Shown piece by piece: positions 46,735 to 57,005 of a DNA stretch of 64,000 bases; within the stretch, counting starts at the first letter, position 1, and each line of letters opens with the position of its first letter. A program made the translations under genes and the position numbers. The stretch is from NCBI GenBank assembly GCA_963921195.1, contig OY992536.1, positions 286,087,530 to 286,151,529 of the forward strand. Reading direction: 5' to 3'. Below the pieces are notes generated by a model, which did not search any database, was not told where the DNA came from, and was given only the letters and a program-made list of their open reading frames with translations. The DNA is from Pegoplata infirma. Taxonomy: Eukaryota; Arthropoda; Insecta; Diptera; Anthomyiidae.

Positions 46735-47024
46735 TACCAATCTGAGGTTCCGGATTGTGAGGAATTATATTGGAGCCAATGTTTGCCTAGGAATTGGCAA
46801 TCTCATTTCCCCTTATACCCCTATGACCCGGAACCCACGAGAGACAGACCTTGTTCTCACATGAGAACTCATTTTGTCTGCGCCTACACTCTTGGACCAT
46901 TTTAGATGTTGTGCCTGCAGAATCCAATGCCCTGAGCGCAGCTTAACTGTCACTACAAATACCCTCCATCTATTTTCAATTGGGATACAACCGTAGTTCG
47001 CCTCCTCGCGGTGTATCCTGGGTA
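46735..47024 (-). pseudogene. RNase H relic (distal part) of an older non-LTR element
   Basis: Read on the minus strand: ICSDS, stop, AALRALDSAG, then VCLSWVPGHRGIRGNEIANS, i.e. the third acidic site and the His/Asp end of RNase H, with stops. Its N-terminal part lies at 50320-50540 on the same strand, on the far side of the 987-aa retroelement. Confidence 0.75.
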
Positions 47025-47033
47025 ACGCTAAAT

Positions 47034-50000
47034 GAACTACTGCGAATCGGAAGCCAAAGTTTACGTTTAATCAATTATACCAGATAAAACCTCCTGGCTA
47101 TCGAATACAGAGAAAGATACGAAAATCATCAAACAACTTAATTGAAAAGAAAATTATACATCGCTCCGATTCCTACAAGGAAATCTTAACACGTAAACAA
47201 GCTACAATTACGCTAAAAATAATAATGAATATGGTAAAGACTGCAAAATCAATAGGACCCCAGGTCCGCATATTCCAATTAAATATAGAGGGCATAAGCA
47301 AAGCAAAGTCCGACTATCTATCAAGACTACTGATAGATGAAAAAGTAGACGTAGTCCTAATTCAGGAAACTCACACATCATCTCAAGATATTTTACAACA
47401 AAGAGGAAATATCCCCGGCTATAAGCTTCTAGCAGCCATAAACCACCCTAGATACGGAATTGCTACGTATATAAACAACAATATACACGACGTAGAAGTC
47501 ATTTCAAGCTCCAATATAGAAGACATCTCAATCATTGTAACCAGAGTTCACGGCTTATACATTACGAACATTTATAAACCTCCAGCAGTTACCTGGCCCG
47601 AAAATGTTATTCCCACTCTTCCCCACCCGGCTATATACTGCGGCGACTTTAACAGCCATCACAGCCTTTGGAGATACGCAACCGATGACGATAATGGAGA
47701 ATTCTTAGTCCAATGGTCTGAAAATAATAGACTACAACTTTTATTCGATGCCAAAGACCGCGGCAGTTTTCATTCTGCCAGATGGAACAGGGACTCCAAT
47801 CCTGATCTCTGCTTCGTCTCAACAGTCAATGACAAACCCTTACCCTCATCGAGGTCTATTCTATCCGACTTCCCACAAAGCCAGCACCGTCCAGCACTCG
47901 TAAACATCGGCGTAACAATACCCATCGTAAAATCTACTCCAAAATCCAGGTGGAATTTCAAAAAAGCTGACTGGCCAAAATTCACCTCTAAACTGGACTG
48001 CGATATTCGTTTTATCCCACCCACTGTAAAAAACTTTGAGCGTTTCGTTGGCCTAGTCATTGCCACAGCCAAGAACTGCATCCCCAGAGGCTATCGTAAA
48101 GAATACATTCCATGCTGGAACGAGGATAGCGACAGGCTTTACGAAGAGTTTCGTGAATATCAAAACCCAGATGTTGCTGACGAACTTATAAAAAGTCTGG
48201 ACGACGCAAGAAAATCGCAGTGGTCGGACACCGTATCCCGAATAGATTTTAAGCACTCTAGCCGTAAAGCATGGAGTCTTCTTCGGAAACTTGGGGCTGC
48301 AAACCCATCCACCCCATCAAAACCACCAATAGACCCAAATCTCATCGCCCGCCATATAGTCAACGTATCCAAAGCGGATTCAGATAAACCTTTCACCCGA
48401 AAGATCAGCCTGGAACTTAAGACCCTAAGAAGCCAAACATCTCCAAATGACTCATACTCTCACCCATTTTCAGTATCCGAAATTAATGAAGCGCTATCAA
48501 AAATTAAGAATGGCACAGCAGCGGGAGTTGACTGCATCTACCCAGAATTTATAAAATACAGTGGTCCTCACACTAGAAAATGGCTCTCTCGATTCTACAC
48601 TGACATTCTGCAATCTGGCAACCTCCCAGGTTTATTCAAAAAATCCAAAATTATTGCGTTACTAAAGCCAGGAAAAGATCCAGCAGATGCAACAAATTAC
48701 CGCCCCATCGCCCTACTTTCTGTATGCTTTAAACTTTTTGAACGTTTAATCCTAAGTCGCATAGAAGTAGACCTAGAAAAAATCATCCCATCTGAACAGG
48801 CGGGTTTTAGAAAGGGTCGCAGTTGTACAGATCAAATTTTATCCCTCACCAATCACATTGAAAATGGCTTCGATCAGATGAAAAAAACTGCTGTCGCATT
48901 TGTTGACTTAACAGCAGCCTACGACACTGTGTGGAAAAAGGGCCTCATCCTGAAATTAAACAAGGTAATCCCTTGTAGCAGAATTTGCAATATAATACTG
49001 GCGATGCTCAGTGACCGGCATTTCAATGTTTATTTGAACGATACACACAGTAAAACGAGAAAGCTCAACAATGGTCTGCCACAGGGTTCAGTTCTGGCCC
49101 CGGCACTCTTTAATCTATACATTCATGACCTACCTGCCACCATCTCCCGAAAATTCAATTACGCAGACGATATGGCCTTCGCATTCCAACACGATAAATT
49201 TGGCACGCTTGAAAAAGTGCTAGAACATGACCTACATAAAATATCTTTCTTTTGCAGCAATTGGAGATTAAAACCCAGTCCAGCTAAAACAGAGGTATGC
49301 TGTTTCCACCTTACCCACATAGAGGCAAACAGGAAACTAACAATTCGTTTTAACGGTACCACGCTCACACATAACTTTTCACCAAAATATCTGGGTATAA
49401 CTCTAGACAGAACGTTATCATTTAAATTTCTCCTCGACAAATCAGCACAGAAAATAAAGACAAGAAACAACATCATCCAAAAACTCGCAGGAACAAGTTG
49501 GGGTGCATCTGCTAGCTGTCTTCGAACGTCTGCTCTTGCTCTAGTTTATTCAACCGCCGAATACGGTGCCCCAATCTGGCTGAATAGTCACCATGTGAAG
49601 CGCATCGATACCCAGCTGAATACCACAATGAGAATAATTTCGGGGACCCTAAAGGCTACTCCCACTGAGTGGCTCCCAATGCTGACAAATCTCCAACCTC
49701 CTCATCTTCGAAGACGACAAGCCCTCCTTCGGGAGTATTCTAAAATCAGCACAAATCCCAACATACCGCTGAACTCGGAACTTTATAATCGCTATGAGTC
49801 AAGGTTAAAATCGAGACATCCACCTTTACTGCTAGCTAAACAACTACAAGAGGAAAACTTTAATATCCAAACCGCATGGACAACTCAGTGGAATAACTCA
49901 GGACGAAGTAGTCCCTTATTCAATACTGACGAACGAAGCACCGAGTTTGAACTACCCCGTAAAGCTTGGTGTAACTTAAACCGCCTCCGCACATCCACTG

Positions 50001-50275
50001 CAAGAACAATGGAATCCCTAACGAAGTGGGGACTTGCAAATGACGCCAGCTGTATTTGTGGCCATCCATCTCAATCGGTAGACCATATAATATACAACTG
50101 CCCAGTGCTATCCTTCCCAGGCGAAATCGACGAAATTAAAAATATCTCACCTGAAGCAATATCCTGGCTGAAGTCATTAAACTTGTGACAACTATTTATT
50201 TTACAAATTGCTTAAAAAAAAAAATATATATATATAAATAAATAATGTATCCTTTCTCTGTATTTTGGAATCCAT
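47034..50275 (+). mobile_element. Young non-LTR retrotransposon insertion
   Basis: Holds the 987-aa ORF, about 190 bp of 5' sequence and a short 3' UTR with A- and AT-rich runs. A 9-bp direct repeat ACGCTAAAT at 47025-47033 and 50276-50284 fits a target duplication and would define these ends. Alternatively the 3' end is the A-run at 50213-50223. It lies in opposite orientation inside an RNase H relic, so it is younger than that relic. No separate ORF1 is visible. The frame of the ORF stays open upstream to the proposed 5' junction, so it is probably 5'-truncated. Confidence 0.75.
47225..50188 (+). CDS. Intact retrotransposon endonuclease-reverse transcriptase (ORF2)
   Basis: The only long intact frame in the window: 987 residues, no stop or frameshift. 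The apurinic-type endonuclease domain (about 14-230) shows QLNIEG (20), QETH (47-50), GDFNSHHSLW (140-149) and SQHRPAL (219-225) as active-site blocks. Reverse transcriptase (about 410-690) shows NYRPIALLS (491-499), QAGFRKGRS (525-533), AFVDLTAAYDTVW (558-570, motif A Asp), GLPQGSVLAPALFNLYI (617-633) and NYADD (645-649, catalytic Asp pair). Near the C-terminus, residues 943-959 hold a CxC-X8-H-X4-C arrangement, a zinc knuckle. No RNase H domain. The usual role is to nick target DNA and copy the element's RNA there. The clade is not certain; it differs from the jockey/CR1-like and RNase H-bearing relics here. The ATG is chosen as first Met, but 63 upstream codons in frame are also open. Codon use is less AT-biased than the flanks, as in recent insertions. 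Confidence 0.95.
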   Translation: MNMVKTAKSIGPQVRIFQLNIEGISKAKSDYLSRLLIDEKVDVVLIQETHTSSQDILQQRGNIPGYKLLAAINHPRYGIATYINNNIHDVEVISSSNIEDISIIVTRVHGLYITNIYKPPAVTWPENVIPTLPHPAIYCGDFNSHHSLWRYATDDDNGEFLVQWSENNRLQLLFDAKDRGSFHSARWNRDSNPDLCFVSTVNDKPLPSSRSILSDFPQSQHRPALVNIGVTIPIVKSTPKSRWNFKKADWPKFTSKLDCDIRFIPPTVKNFERFVGLVIATAKNCIPRGYRKEYIPCWNEDSDRLYEEFREYQNPDVADELIKSLDDARKSQWSDTVSRIDFKHSSRKAWSLLRKLGAANPSTPSKPPIDPNLIARHIVNVSKADSDKPFTRKISLELKTLRSQTSPNDSYSHPFSVSEINEALSKIKNGTAAGVDCIYPEFIKYSGPHTRKWLSRFYTDILQSGNLPGLFKKSKIIALLKPGKDPADATNYRPIALLSVCFKLFERLILSRIEVDLEKIIPSEQAGFRKGRSCTDQILSLTNHIENGFDQMKKTAVAFVDLTAAYDTVWKKGLILKLNKVIPCSRICNIILAMLSDRHFNVYLNDTHSKTRKLNNGLPQGSVLAPALFNLYIHDLPATISRKFNYADDMAFAFQHDKFGTLEKVLEHDLHKISFFCSNWRLKPSPAKTEVCCFHLTHIEANRKLTIRFNGTTLTHNFSPKYLGITLDRTLSFKFLLDKSAQKIKTRNNIIQKLAGTSWGASASCLRTSALALVYSTAEYGAPIWLNSHHVKRIDTQLNTTMRIISGTLKATPTEWLPMLTNLQPPHLRRRQALLREYSKISTNPNIPLNSELYNRYESRLKSRHPPLLLAKQLQEENFNIQTAWTTQWNNSGRSSPLFNTDERSTEFELPRKAWCNLNRLRTSTARTMESLTKWGLANDASCICGHPSQSVDHIIYNCPVLSFPGEIDEIKNISPEAISWLKSLNL

Positions 50276-50284
50276 ACGCTAAAT

Positions 50285-50545
50285 AAAAAAAAAATAAAAA
50301 ATAGCATGAGAATATTTGGTTTCGTCACCAAATACCAACCTGCTCCAGAGCCAACTGGGGTACTATATCCGTCCGTATAGAAAGTATCAGAGTAATTTCT
50401 GTGAAGTTTATCTGGATCGCACCAGTCTTCCCTTCTCGGAAAGTTTACACTGAACTTACTACCAAACTCTATGCAAGGCGTCATACTGTCTAAGGGCATG
50501 GCAAACATCGGAAAAAGTGCCGAAACCTCATTAAACAACAGATTA
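50285..50545 (-). pseudogene. RNase H relic (N-terminal part) of the older non-LTR element
   Basis: Minus strand: FPRREDWCDPDKLHRNYSDT, then FYTDGYSTPVGSGAGWYL, the linker and first catalytic Asp region of RNase H. It then runs into A-rich sequence at the junction with the 987-aa element. The distal part of the same domain is at 46735-47024. Confidence 0.8.
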
Positions 50546-50599
50546 TGTCCTGCATTGTAGTCTTCATGTCATGATCCATTTTTACGGAGTATACACAGT

Positions 50600-50945
50600 A
50601 TATTTCTTTACTACCCCTTGGATATGTAGATCCAATGCGTGTTTAGAAGGAGATCAAGCGACTCTCCACTGGAGGAGAGTGAATAAAAACCAAGTCAACT
50701 GCTTCTGCCGTCAGGCGGAGCAAAAGTGCAACTGAGGCTGCCTTAAAGTGATGGAGGTTTATTTGTAGGAACTGCAACATCTTGCTTTTTTTCCTCCATC
50801 CTTTCCACCACCGTGTTATTGGCTTCATCCTCCGTGCTATCATAGAGGTCTCATTCGTCCCCAGGTTCGGTTTCGAATAAGCCAGATGTGTGTCCCATTT
50901 GTTCTGAATCGGAGGCAACAGAACTCTTCGAATTCCTCACTGCAT
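50600..50945 (-). pseudogene. Endonuclease N-terminus relic of the older non-LTR element
   Basis: The minus frame ending at 50643 reads MLQFLQINLHHFKAASVALL then LLRLTAEAVDLVFIHSPP, the first block of an APE-type endonuclease of RNase H-bearing insect elements. The rest of endonuclease and all RT are missing before the RNase H at 50545, so this copy has a large internal deletion. Confidence 0.75.
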
Positions 50946-51995
50946 GGGCCTCGTCCTGAATGTCAGTCATCACCACAGACCATATAGACATGCAACACGA
51001 GTGCTTATTTTGGTACTTTCAATATGGACGCATACAAAATACTACTAAATTTACTTCTCTGCCTAGAATACGTGTGCCTGTACGTGTGAGCTTTTGCATC
51101 TGTATTTTCGTTGTTTGTTTACGTTTTGTATGAAACGTCAAAAGTTACACGCGCGTGCCGTCACTAATACATACACATATTTGAAACTTGTTCGTTTCAC
51201 CCCTATGGTCATCACCCATCACAGAGGTCGCATTCGTTACCAGATTCGGTTTTGAAAATGCCAGATGCATCTCCCATCAGCCTAGAATAGGTCAGCTGAA
51301 TATCAACGTCTTCCAGATTCTCCTCCCCAGCTAACTCTGCCACTGGCTTGGATGCGTCCAAAATAGGCCCTTCTAAACATTGACTCCTATATGAAAAAAG
51401 CCAAATCTAATAATGCCGTCCTGGCTAAAAGCGAAAGCGATTCCTAATTTACCAATACAACTACTTGACGACGAGCGCCCTCCATCTCACCCAATCTGGC
51501 AATTTGCCAATTCTTAGTTGGAAGGTCAGGATTGCAGACTTTTATCATCTTTAAAATGACCTCAGTGTCACTTGTAGCCATTAGAATCCATGCATGAGCT
51601 CTGGGTTGTGAGGGGATATCATGTTTTTCCGCAACGTCCAGTCAGGCTCCAGACCATAACTCTTCCACTTGGGTAATGGCAACCTTAAACACGGCTGCAT
51701 ATATTTCCCTTGATAACAACCTGCGTTGACAGTAGTAGGAAGAAAATCCGGCATACACAGCCCTAACGAAGTTACCTTTCACCACTTCACTAAAAGACTG
51801 AGTCCAGACCTTGCCGGTCACTTTAGATCTCTTAGGTAAAGGTTTCTCGTCGGTCGAGCGCAACCTTTTACCAGACTGTTGACTGTGCCGAAAGTTTGTC
51901 CTGTTCTTCAATGACTCCTTTCGCCCATGATAGCGACGCCCTCTCATGACCGGACAGCTTCGTTCCATTTAGTTGGCTTAGTCTGTGTTGGGTCC
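50946..51995 (-). pseudogene. ORF1 (gag-like) relic of the older non-LTR element
   Basis: The minus frame 51968-51642 encodes a basic segment with KRLRSTDEKPLPKRSKVTGK followed by SFSEVVKGNFVRAV, characteristic of ORF1 N-terminal parts of such elements. Further frames continue to about 51230 with stops. The 51210-51300 segment partially duplicates 50840-50900 (CAGAGGTCGCATTCGTTACC against ATAGAGGTCTCATTCGTCCC). 50990-51205 is an unrelated insertion-like stretch. No zinc knuckles could be read. Confidence 0.6.
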
Positions 51996-51999
51996 ACAC

Positions 52000-52556
52000 C
52001 ATGCTCTTCAGCAGAAGCCTTGATCGTGTAAAAGGCAGCATTATCTAAAGCCCCCTCAATATCCACAAATACGCCCCATATTGAAAACAAGATCATGAAG
52101 TGCCGACTCACAAGATCTGCCACTTTGGTAAGCGTGTTGCTGATTATTTAAGGGAGTCTCGACTAATGTTACATAACTAATGAATTTCTTAACCATTCGT
52201 AGAAGACTTTTCAGTAGGAAACAAGACAAACTGATTGGTCTAAAACTTTTCAGCAAAGTGTTGCCCTCCTTTCCCGGTTTGGGAATGAAGTCGACTTTGA
52301 CATCGCACCAGGATGATGGAACATAATCGCGGGACAGACTCGCCAAGAAGATTCTTTCAAGATTCACCAGGATATATCCACCACACTTTAGCATAATGCG
52401 ATATATACCATCAGGACCAGGGGATTTGTAGTTATCGAAGGACGAAAAGGCATACCTAATTGAATCTTCAGTAACTGCCATTTGAAGGAAATTTTTAAGT
52501 GTGTTAAGTGAGTTTTTTTCATATATTAGAGAACTCCATTTTGAGAAAACTGTCAA
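52000..52556 (-). pseudogene. Reverse transcriptase N-terminal half, separate relic
   Basis: Minus frame of 166 codons: AFSSFDNYKSPGPDGIYRIM, VKVDFIPKPGKEGNTLLKSF, RPISLSCFLLKSLLRM and QQHAYQSGRSCESALHDLV are RT motifs 0-2. A frameshift near 52075 leads to FVDIEGALDNAAFYTI, motif A with its Asp. It then passes directly into the ORF1-like relic, so the order RT then ORF1 shows two copies joined. Similar to LOA-type elements; clade inferred. Confidence 0.8.
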
Positions 52557-53725
52557 CTGTTTACGAGTATGTGAACTGAAGCTTTTTTCTTTTTTTCAAA
52601 ATTTTAGGAAAATTTATGAACTATTTACTTAGGAGAAAATTTTTCCCAAAATATTAGTTATATATTTTTTTTGAGTGTAGATATATTTTCCGGGAATAGC
52701 ATCTACATTTTGAATTTCAACTCTCTATCTTTAGTGGTTTCAACATGGCGCTGATGATTCAGTCCTTCAGTCACCTAACTCTTTTATATATAAAGACTCT
52801 CCTAAAGTATGATTGCCACAATCATATTTCTTCTCCTTGTATTACTAACAAATAAAAATTCTCCAATACTGGCGGTCCAAACTCTTTGAGTATCACGTTT
52901 TTTTTTTTATAATCAGTTTTTAATCTTGAAAAATCAGTATCGATATATAATTTAAAAGGTGTCATTTGAAATGTCTGTTGTAGCAGCTTAATTGTAAAGT
53001 CCAAAGCAAATACAGTAAATTTTCAAATCAGTATTAATTTCAATTCAATATCGCAAAACCAGTTTAATTAACATTTAAACAACATTTAAATGAAAAATGT
53101 TCAAGATATGAAATACTACATACTAAATATTTTAAAAGGCATTTAAATTAAAATATTTCATTTCATTTGTTGAAATGAATATTTAAATTGAATACATAAA
53201 TTTATTACAAAAAAAAAAAATTATTGTAATATAAAAAGCAAAATGTTAAAAAAATAAACAAAATATCACACAATACAGTAATTGTGCAGTTAAAAAATTA
53301 TATTCACTGTCAGTTAAACACGTCATATACACCGAGAATAAAATATTCATTTGATTATTAGGGGTGTTCACAACAGCTGTAATTTCAAGATTGCGAAAAG
53401 CAGACATTTTTAAGAGCTATCTATGGCATCAGAATAAAATGAAAAGCTCGTAGTTTAAAAGCTCATAACTAATTTACCCTATTTATAATCAGAGCTTCGA
53501 AGAATAAAATCCTTTTCGAATAAATTCTCAAAAAAATCCATTCAATTTTCATAGTCAGTGAATGCATTCGATTTCATAAATCAACATTGAATGCAGTCCT
53601 TGGAATACGTTCGATTGAATGGAAAAAAATGAATGAATTCGATTTCTTGTTCGTTCGATTTAGAAAAATCGAATGCATTAAATTTGTTTATATTTCCACT
53701 GCGAATGCAATCGATTTTTTAAATA
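52557..53725. other. AT-rich intergenic DNA
   Basis: AT-rich with CATTTAAAT-type motifs (53060-53190) and, from 53540, repeated GAATGCATTCGATTT motifs that continue to 54080. No coding evidence. Confidence 0.5.
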
Positions 53726-53727
53726 GA

Positions 53728-53930
53728 TAGACCAAAGCGGATCCAAATTTTGGTCCATAGTATCGTCGACTCTCTTTACATACGATGACCCTAATGGGCT
53801 CTAATTTTGAATCCAAAAATATTGTTGTTCCCGAAAATTAAAAAATGCACATATTAACTGCCTACACGACAAAAAGTGTGAAGAGTGTTGTCGATACTAT
53901 GGACAAAAAATTGGCTCCGTTTTGCTCTAA
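53728..53930. mobile_element. 203-bp hairpin MITE (nested in GAATGCATTCGAT repeats)
   Basis: Arms of about 45 bp start TAGACCAAAGCGGATCC and end GGCTCCGTTTTGCTCTAA; they share GTCCATAGTATCG. Flanking DNA on both sides is the ATCGAATGCATTCGATT repeat, so the element interrupts that tract. Confidence 0.75.
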
Positions 53931-53939
53931 TGAATGAAA

Positions 53940-54080
53940 AGAAAATCGATTGTATTCGCAAGTGAATGCAATCGATTTTCTTTTTTTTCGATTTTTAAAA
54001 GTCGAATGAAAAAAAAAATCGAATGCATTCGATTTTTGAAAGTCGAATGAAAAAAAATCGAATGCATTCGATATTTATAA
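53940..54080. repeat. ATCGAATGCATTCGATTT palindromic repeats
   Basis: At least four copies of a self-complementary GAATGCATTC core flanked by ATCG/CGAT, with poly(A) or poly(T) spacers. Confidence 0.75.
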
Positions 54081-54266
54081 ATCGAATGAGTCTAAAGTGA
54101 ATTCAGTCAATTCGCTAAAATGTGATTGGGGAATGCAATCACTAAATTTTCATTCAGAATGCCAAATCGAATTAAGGAATGAAAGCCTTCGAAGGTCTGT
54201 TGGTTCTAGGAGTAATGAAAATGCCTCGGGGTCAGATTTGAAAACCTCCGGTATAATATTATACTG

Positions 54267-54490
54267 CACAGAGAAAACAGTTTAGTTGTGCCAGCCGAAT
54301 TTAGAGTCAACTGCATGGTTTAATAACAACAACCGATATTTTCGGTTGCGATAGCCAAAATTTGTTTACAACTTTACTTTTGTTGCTTCAAATAAATTTC
54401 GGTAATCGAAACCAAAAATTTCGGTTGTTGTAATTAAACCATGCAGTTGGCTCTAAATTCGGCTGGCACAATTAAACTGTTTTCTCTGTG
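54267..54490. mobile_element. 224-bp CACAGA-ended hairpin MITE
   Basis: Arms of about 80 bp: CACAGAGAAAACAGTTTAGT on the left, complement on the right; TG on both sides. They also share CCAGCCGAATTTAGAG and TGCATGGTTTAAT. Different interior from copies a-d but the same terminal hexamer and 2-bp duplication size. Confidence 0.88.
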
Positions 54491-54519
54491 TGGGTTCCCA
54501 CTTATAATTCGCTAATTTT

Positions 54520-54905
54520 TAGTGTCCGACCGAACTGTTCGGCTAAAAAACGGTATTGGCCAAAAATTAATATTTTCAAGCATTTTTAACAGCTTTTTCT
54601 GATGGCCGTTTGTTTGTTTAGGCGATAGAAGACCATTCTGACTTTCAAATTTAATGGCGAGGACGAAGTTAAGCACCAATTTAGATGTTCGGTAACCGAA
54701 CGTTCGGCCAAATTGAAAAAAGTTCGGTTACCGAACTTCGAAGTTGTGGCTTAACTTCGTACTCGTTCTTAAATTTTACACTCAGAATCGTCTTCCATCG
54801 CCTCAACAATTCTACCCCATATAAAAAAAGTTGTTAAAAGTACTTCCAAATACCAAATTTTTGATGAAATGACGTTTTTTGGTCGAACTGTTCGGTCGGA
54901 CACTA
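54520..54905. mobile_element. 386-bp hAT-type MITE
   Basis: Ends TAGTGTCCGACCGAACTGTT and AACTGTTCGGTCGGACACTA with a perfect 8-bp duplication CTAATTTT (54512-54519 and 54906-54913). The interior has palindromes with TTCGGTAACCGAACGTTCGG and inverted AAGTTAAGCAC/GGCTTAACTT blocks. Confidence 0.92.
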
Positions 54906-54984
54906 CTAATTTTATTCTGTATGTGTAAATTAAAAAGGAGTGGTGAATTAAAACTAAATGAGGTGAATAAAAAATAATAAGATA

Positions 54985-55500
54985 TATAGCGAAAAATAGC
55001 GATATTTCGAAAATAGTCTGACCGATTACAGAATTTTATGATATTCGTGGTCAGCATGCCAAAATTAATAAAAATTTGGTATCACAAGTTTTTTTTTTAA
55101 TTTTTCAAAAATCCAATTTTTTTAAAAATACCAAATTTTGATCGAAGGGCACCACATGTTAAAATTATCGGATTTGGCTCAAATTAAGCTACAATGAAAG
55201 AAATTAATTGAGACTAAAAAAAAAAATTCTTGCCCGTTTGCAAATTTGTTATAGCGATATCTCAAAAACCGTTCGACCCATTTTAAACATTTTTTGACAT
55301 TCGTGTTCAGTGCACTAAAATTAACAAACATGATTTATCGCAAGACTTATTGTTTTAAATTTTGAAAATCAAAAACTTTGATAGCCGGGCGCCTCTGGTT
55401 AATTTAATTCTATTGTTATCAAATTTGTGCCAAATAAGTTTTAGGCCTAGGAAAATAAAAATGTTGACCGGACGTTCAAAATCGAAAGAAAAAATTGTTT
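54985..55500 (+). repeat. Two-unit ~257-bp tandem repeat
   Basis: TAGCGATATTTCGAAAATAG at 54987 and TAGCGATATCTCAAAAACCG at 55252 start two diverged units that share GACATTCGTG, AAAATTAA and ATCGCAAG-like blocks. Confidence 0.65.
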
Positions 55501-55589
55501 GCCACAATAAAAAAAAAATACTGGTCAAGTGACCATAAAAATAACTGCAGCGAAGTTTTCAAAACTCTCTGGGGTTTTTTGAAGTACTG

Positions 55590-55802
55590 CACTCACAAAA
55601 CAAATGCAGTTGTCACAACCGTAAATATTCCAACCTCCTTATTGGGGTTGTTATAACCGGCCATGCGGTTGTCACAACCTCAATACGGATATGACAGCCT
55701 TAATACGGTGTGACAACCGAAATGCAGTTGTTACAACAGGAAAAACATTAAAAATGAGGTTGGAATATATACGGTTATGACAACTGTGTTTGTTATGTGA
55801 TG
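55590..55802. mobile_element. 213-bp hairpin MITE
   Basis: Arms of 48 bp: CACTCACAAAACAAATGCAG and AATATTCCAACCTC on the left, complement on the right. The interior repeats GTTGTCACAACC and TGACAACC motifs in both orientations. Confidence 0.8.
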
Positions 55803-56023
55803 GTAGTCTACTTTAATTTTTTTCATCTCATTCAAGTTATAAAGTCGTGTTGTACAGTGTTATTTATAAATATTTAATGATATTTAACTAATTTAAGAAA
55901 TTTATTCAGTTTAATTGTGAACTTATTCCACTTAACTGATTTATTTTATTTTCGAAATTTTTTTGTCAATACAAAATTTCAACTTTTAAATTTTTTCAGT
56001 TAAGCTGTATAGATGGAAATCCT

Positions 56024-56062
56024 AAGAAGTTCTTTCGTTTTTCATTGAAAAACGAAAGAACT
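56024..56062. repeat. Short perfect hairpin
   Basis: AGTTCTTTCGTTTTTCA and its complement around a 3-bp loop. Could fold strongly; no T-run or other sign of a specific role. Confidence 0.8.
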
Positions 56063-56469
56063 GACATTTCTTGATCAACGGTTTTTTGATAATTTGTTGT
56101 AAAAATTGTTTGCATGACTTAAATTCCTACGGTGAACACCGTTAATAAATTGTTGTAAAAAAATGTGTGTTTGAAAATTTAATAATACAAAAAATGTGTG
56201 AATAAATGCATAAATGTTTATGAGAATTCATATCAAAAAAATCTGCTATAATTACAAACAATTAAATTTTACTCTTGTCATAAACTTTATACGGAATTGT
56301 GACAATATGAACCTGCAGTACAGAGTATCAGCAGCATCAGTTTGGATGTTACCCCATTTAGATTATCACGAAATTAGTTAATTTTAACCAAATGCTCCAT
56401 TTCAAACCAAGTAACTCTCCGAAGTTATAAATTTTTAACGGAATGTGCAATTTAAAGCCCGAATGATTG

Positions 56470-56658
56470 CAAAGAAAAAAAATTTCATTGTAGGCTCATT
56501 TTCAATTAACTTGTTTTCGTATTAACAAACAATTTAATTGTATTGACAAAGAAAATAATTGATATTTTTATTAACAACAAAATTTGTCAATATATTAAAT
56601 TGTTTGTTAATGCAATAACGATTAAATTGAAAATGAGCCTACAATACAATTTTTTGTG
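56470..56658. mobile_element. 189-bp hairpin MITE
   Basis: Arms of about 70 bp share TTGTAGGCTCATTTTCAATT and AACAAACAATTTAAT in inverted form. Confidence 0.82.
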
Positions 56659-57005
56659 TATAATTTGAAACAGTGATTGGAATTTTTGGCACGATCGAAA
56701 ATTAATGGATTTTCTCGCCTAACCCGGACTTGACATAAAAAATAATATGGAGATGCTCATCTCTGGCATAGAGTACTTCAAAATATTTTATCGGTAAAAC
56801 CGACCAAACATAAAAATAAAAATTTTCTTGCACAAAATTAATAATTCCCCTTGACGTCTAAACGCCATATTTCAGAGAATGTGTATGTTATGATTATACA
56901 AATACATAGGAATATAAAGTGGGAGTCATTTCAGAGTTGCATGAAGAACCACCAGCACTATCATACTCATCATCAACATCATGGTAGAGTGCATTTGGTA
57001 TGCAA

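Noticed and set aside
48053..48396. Minus-strand ORFs within 47770-49476
   Set aside because: Shadows of the 987-aa retrotransposon ORF, with no motifs of their own.
47225..50188. 987-aa ORF as a host gene or a virus-derived gene
   Set aside because: Domain order endonuclease, RT, zinc knuckle, together with the flanking direct repeat, fits a non-LTR retrotransposon; no LTRs, protease, integrase or envelope.
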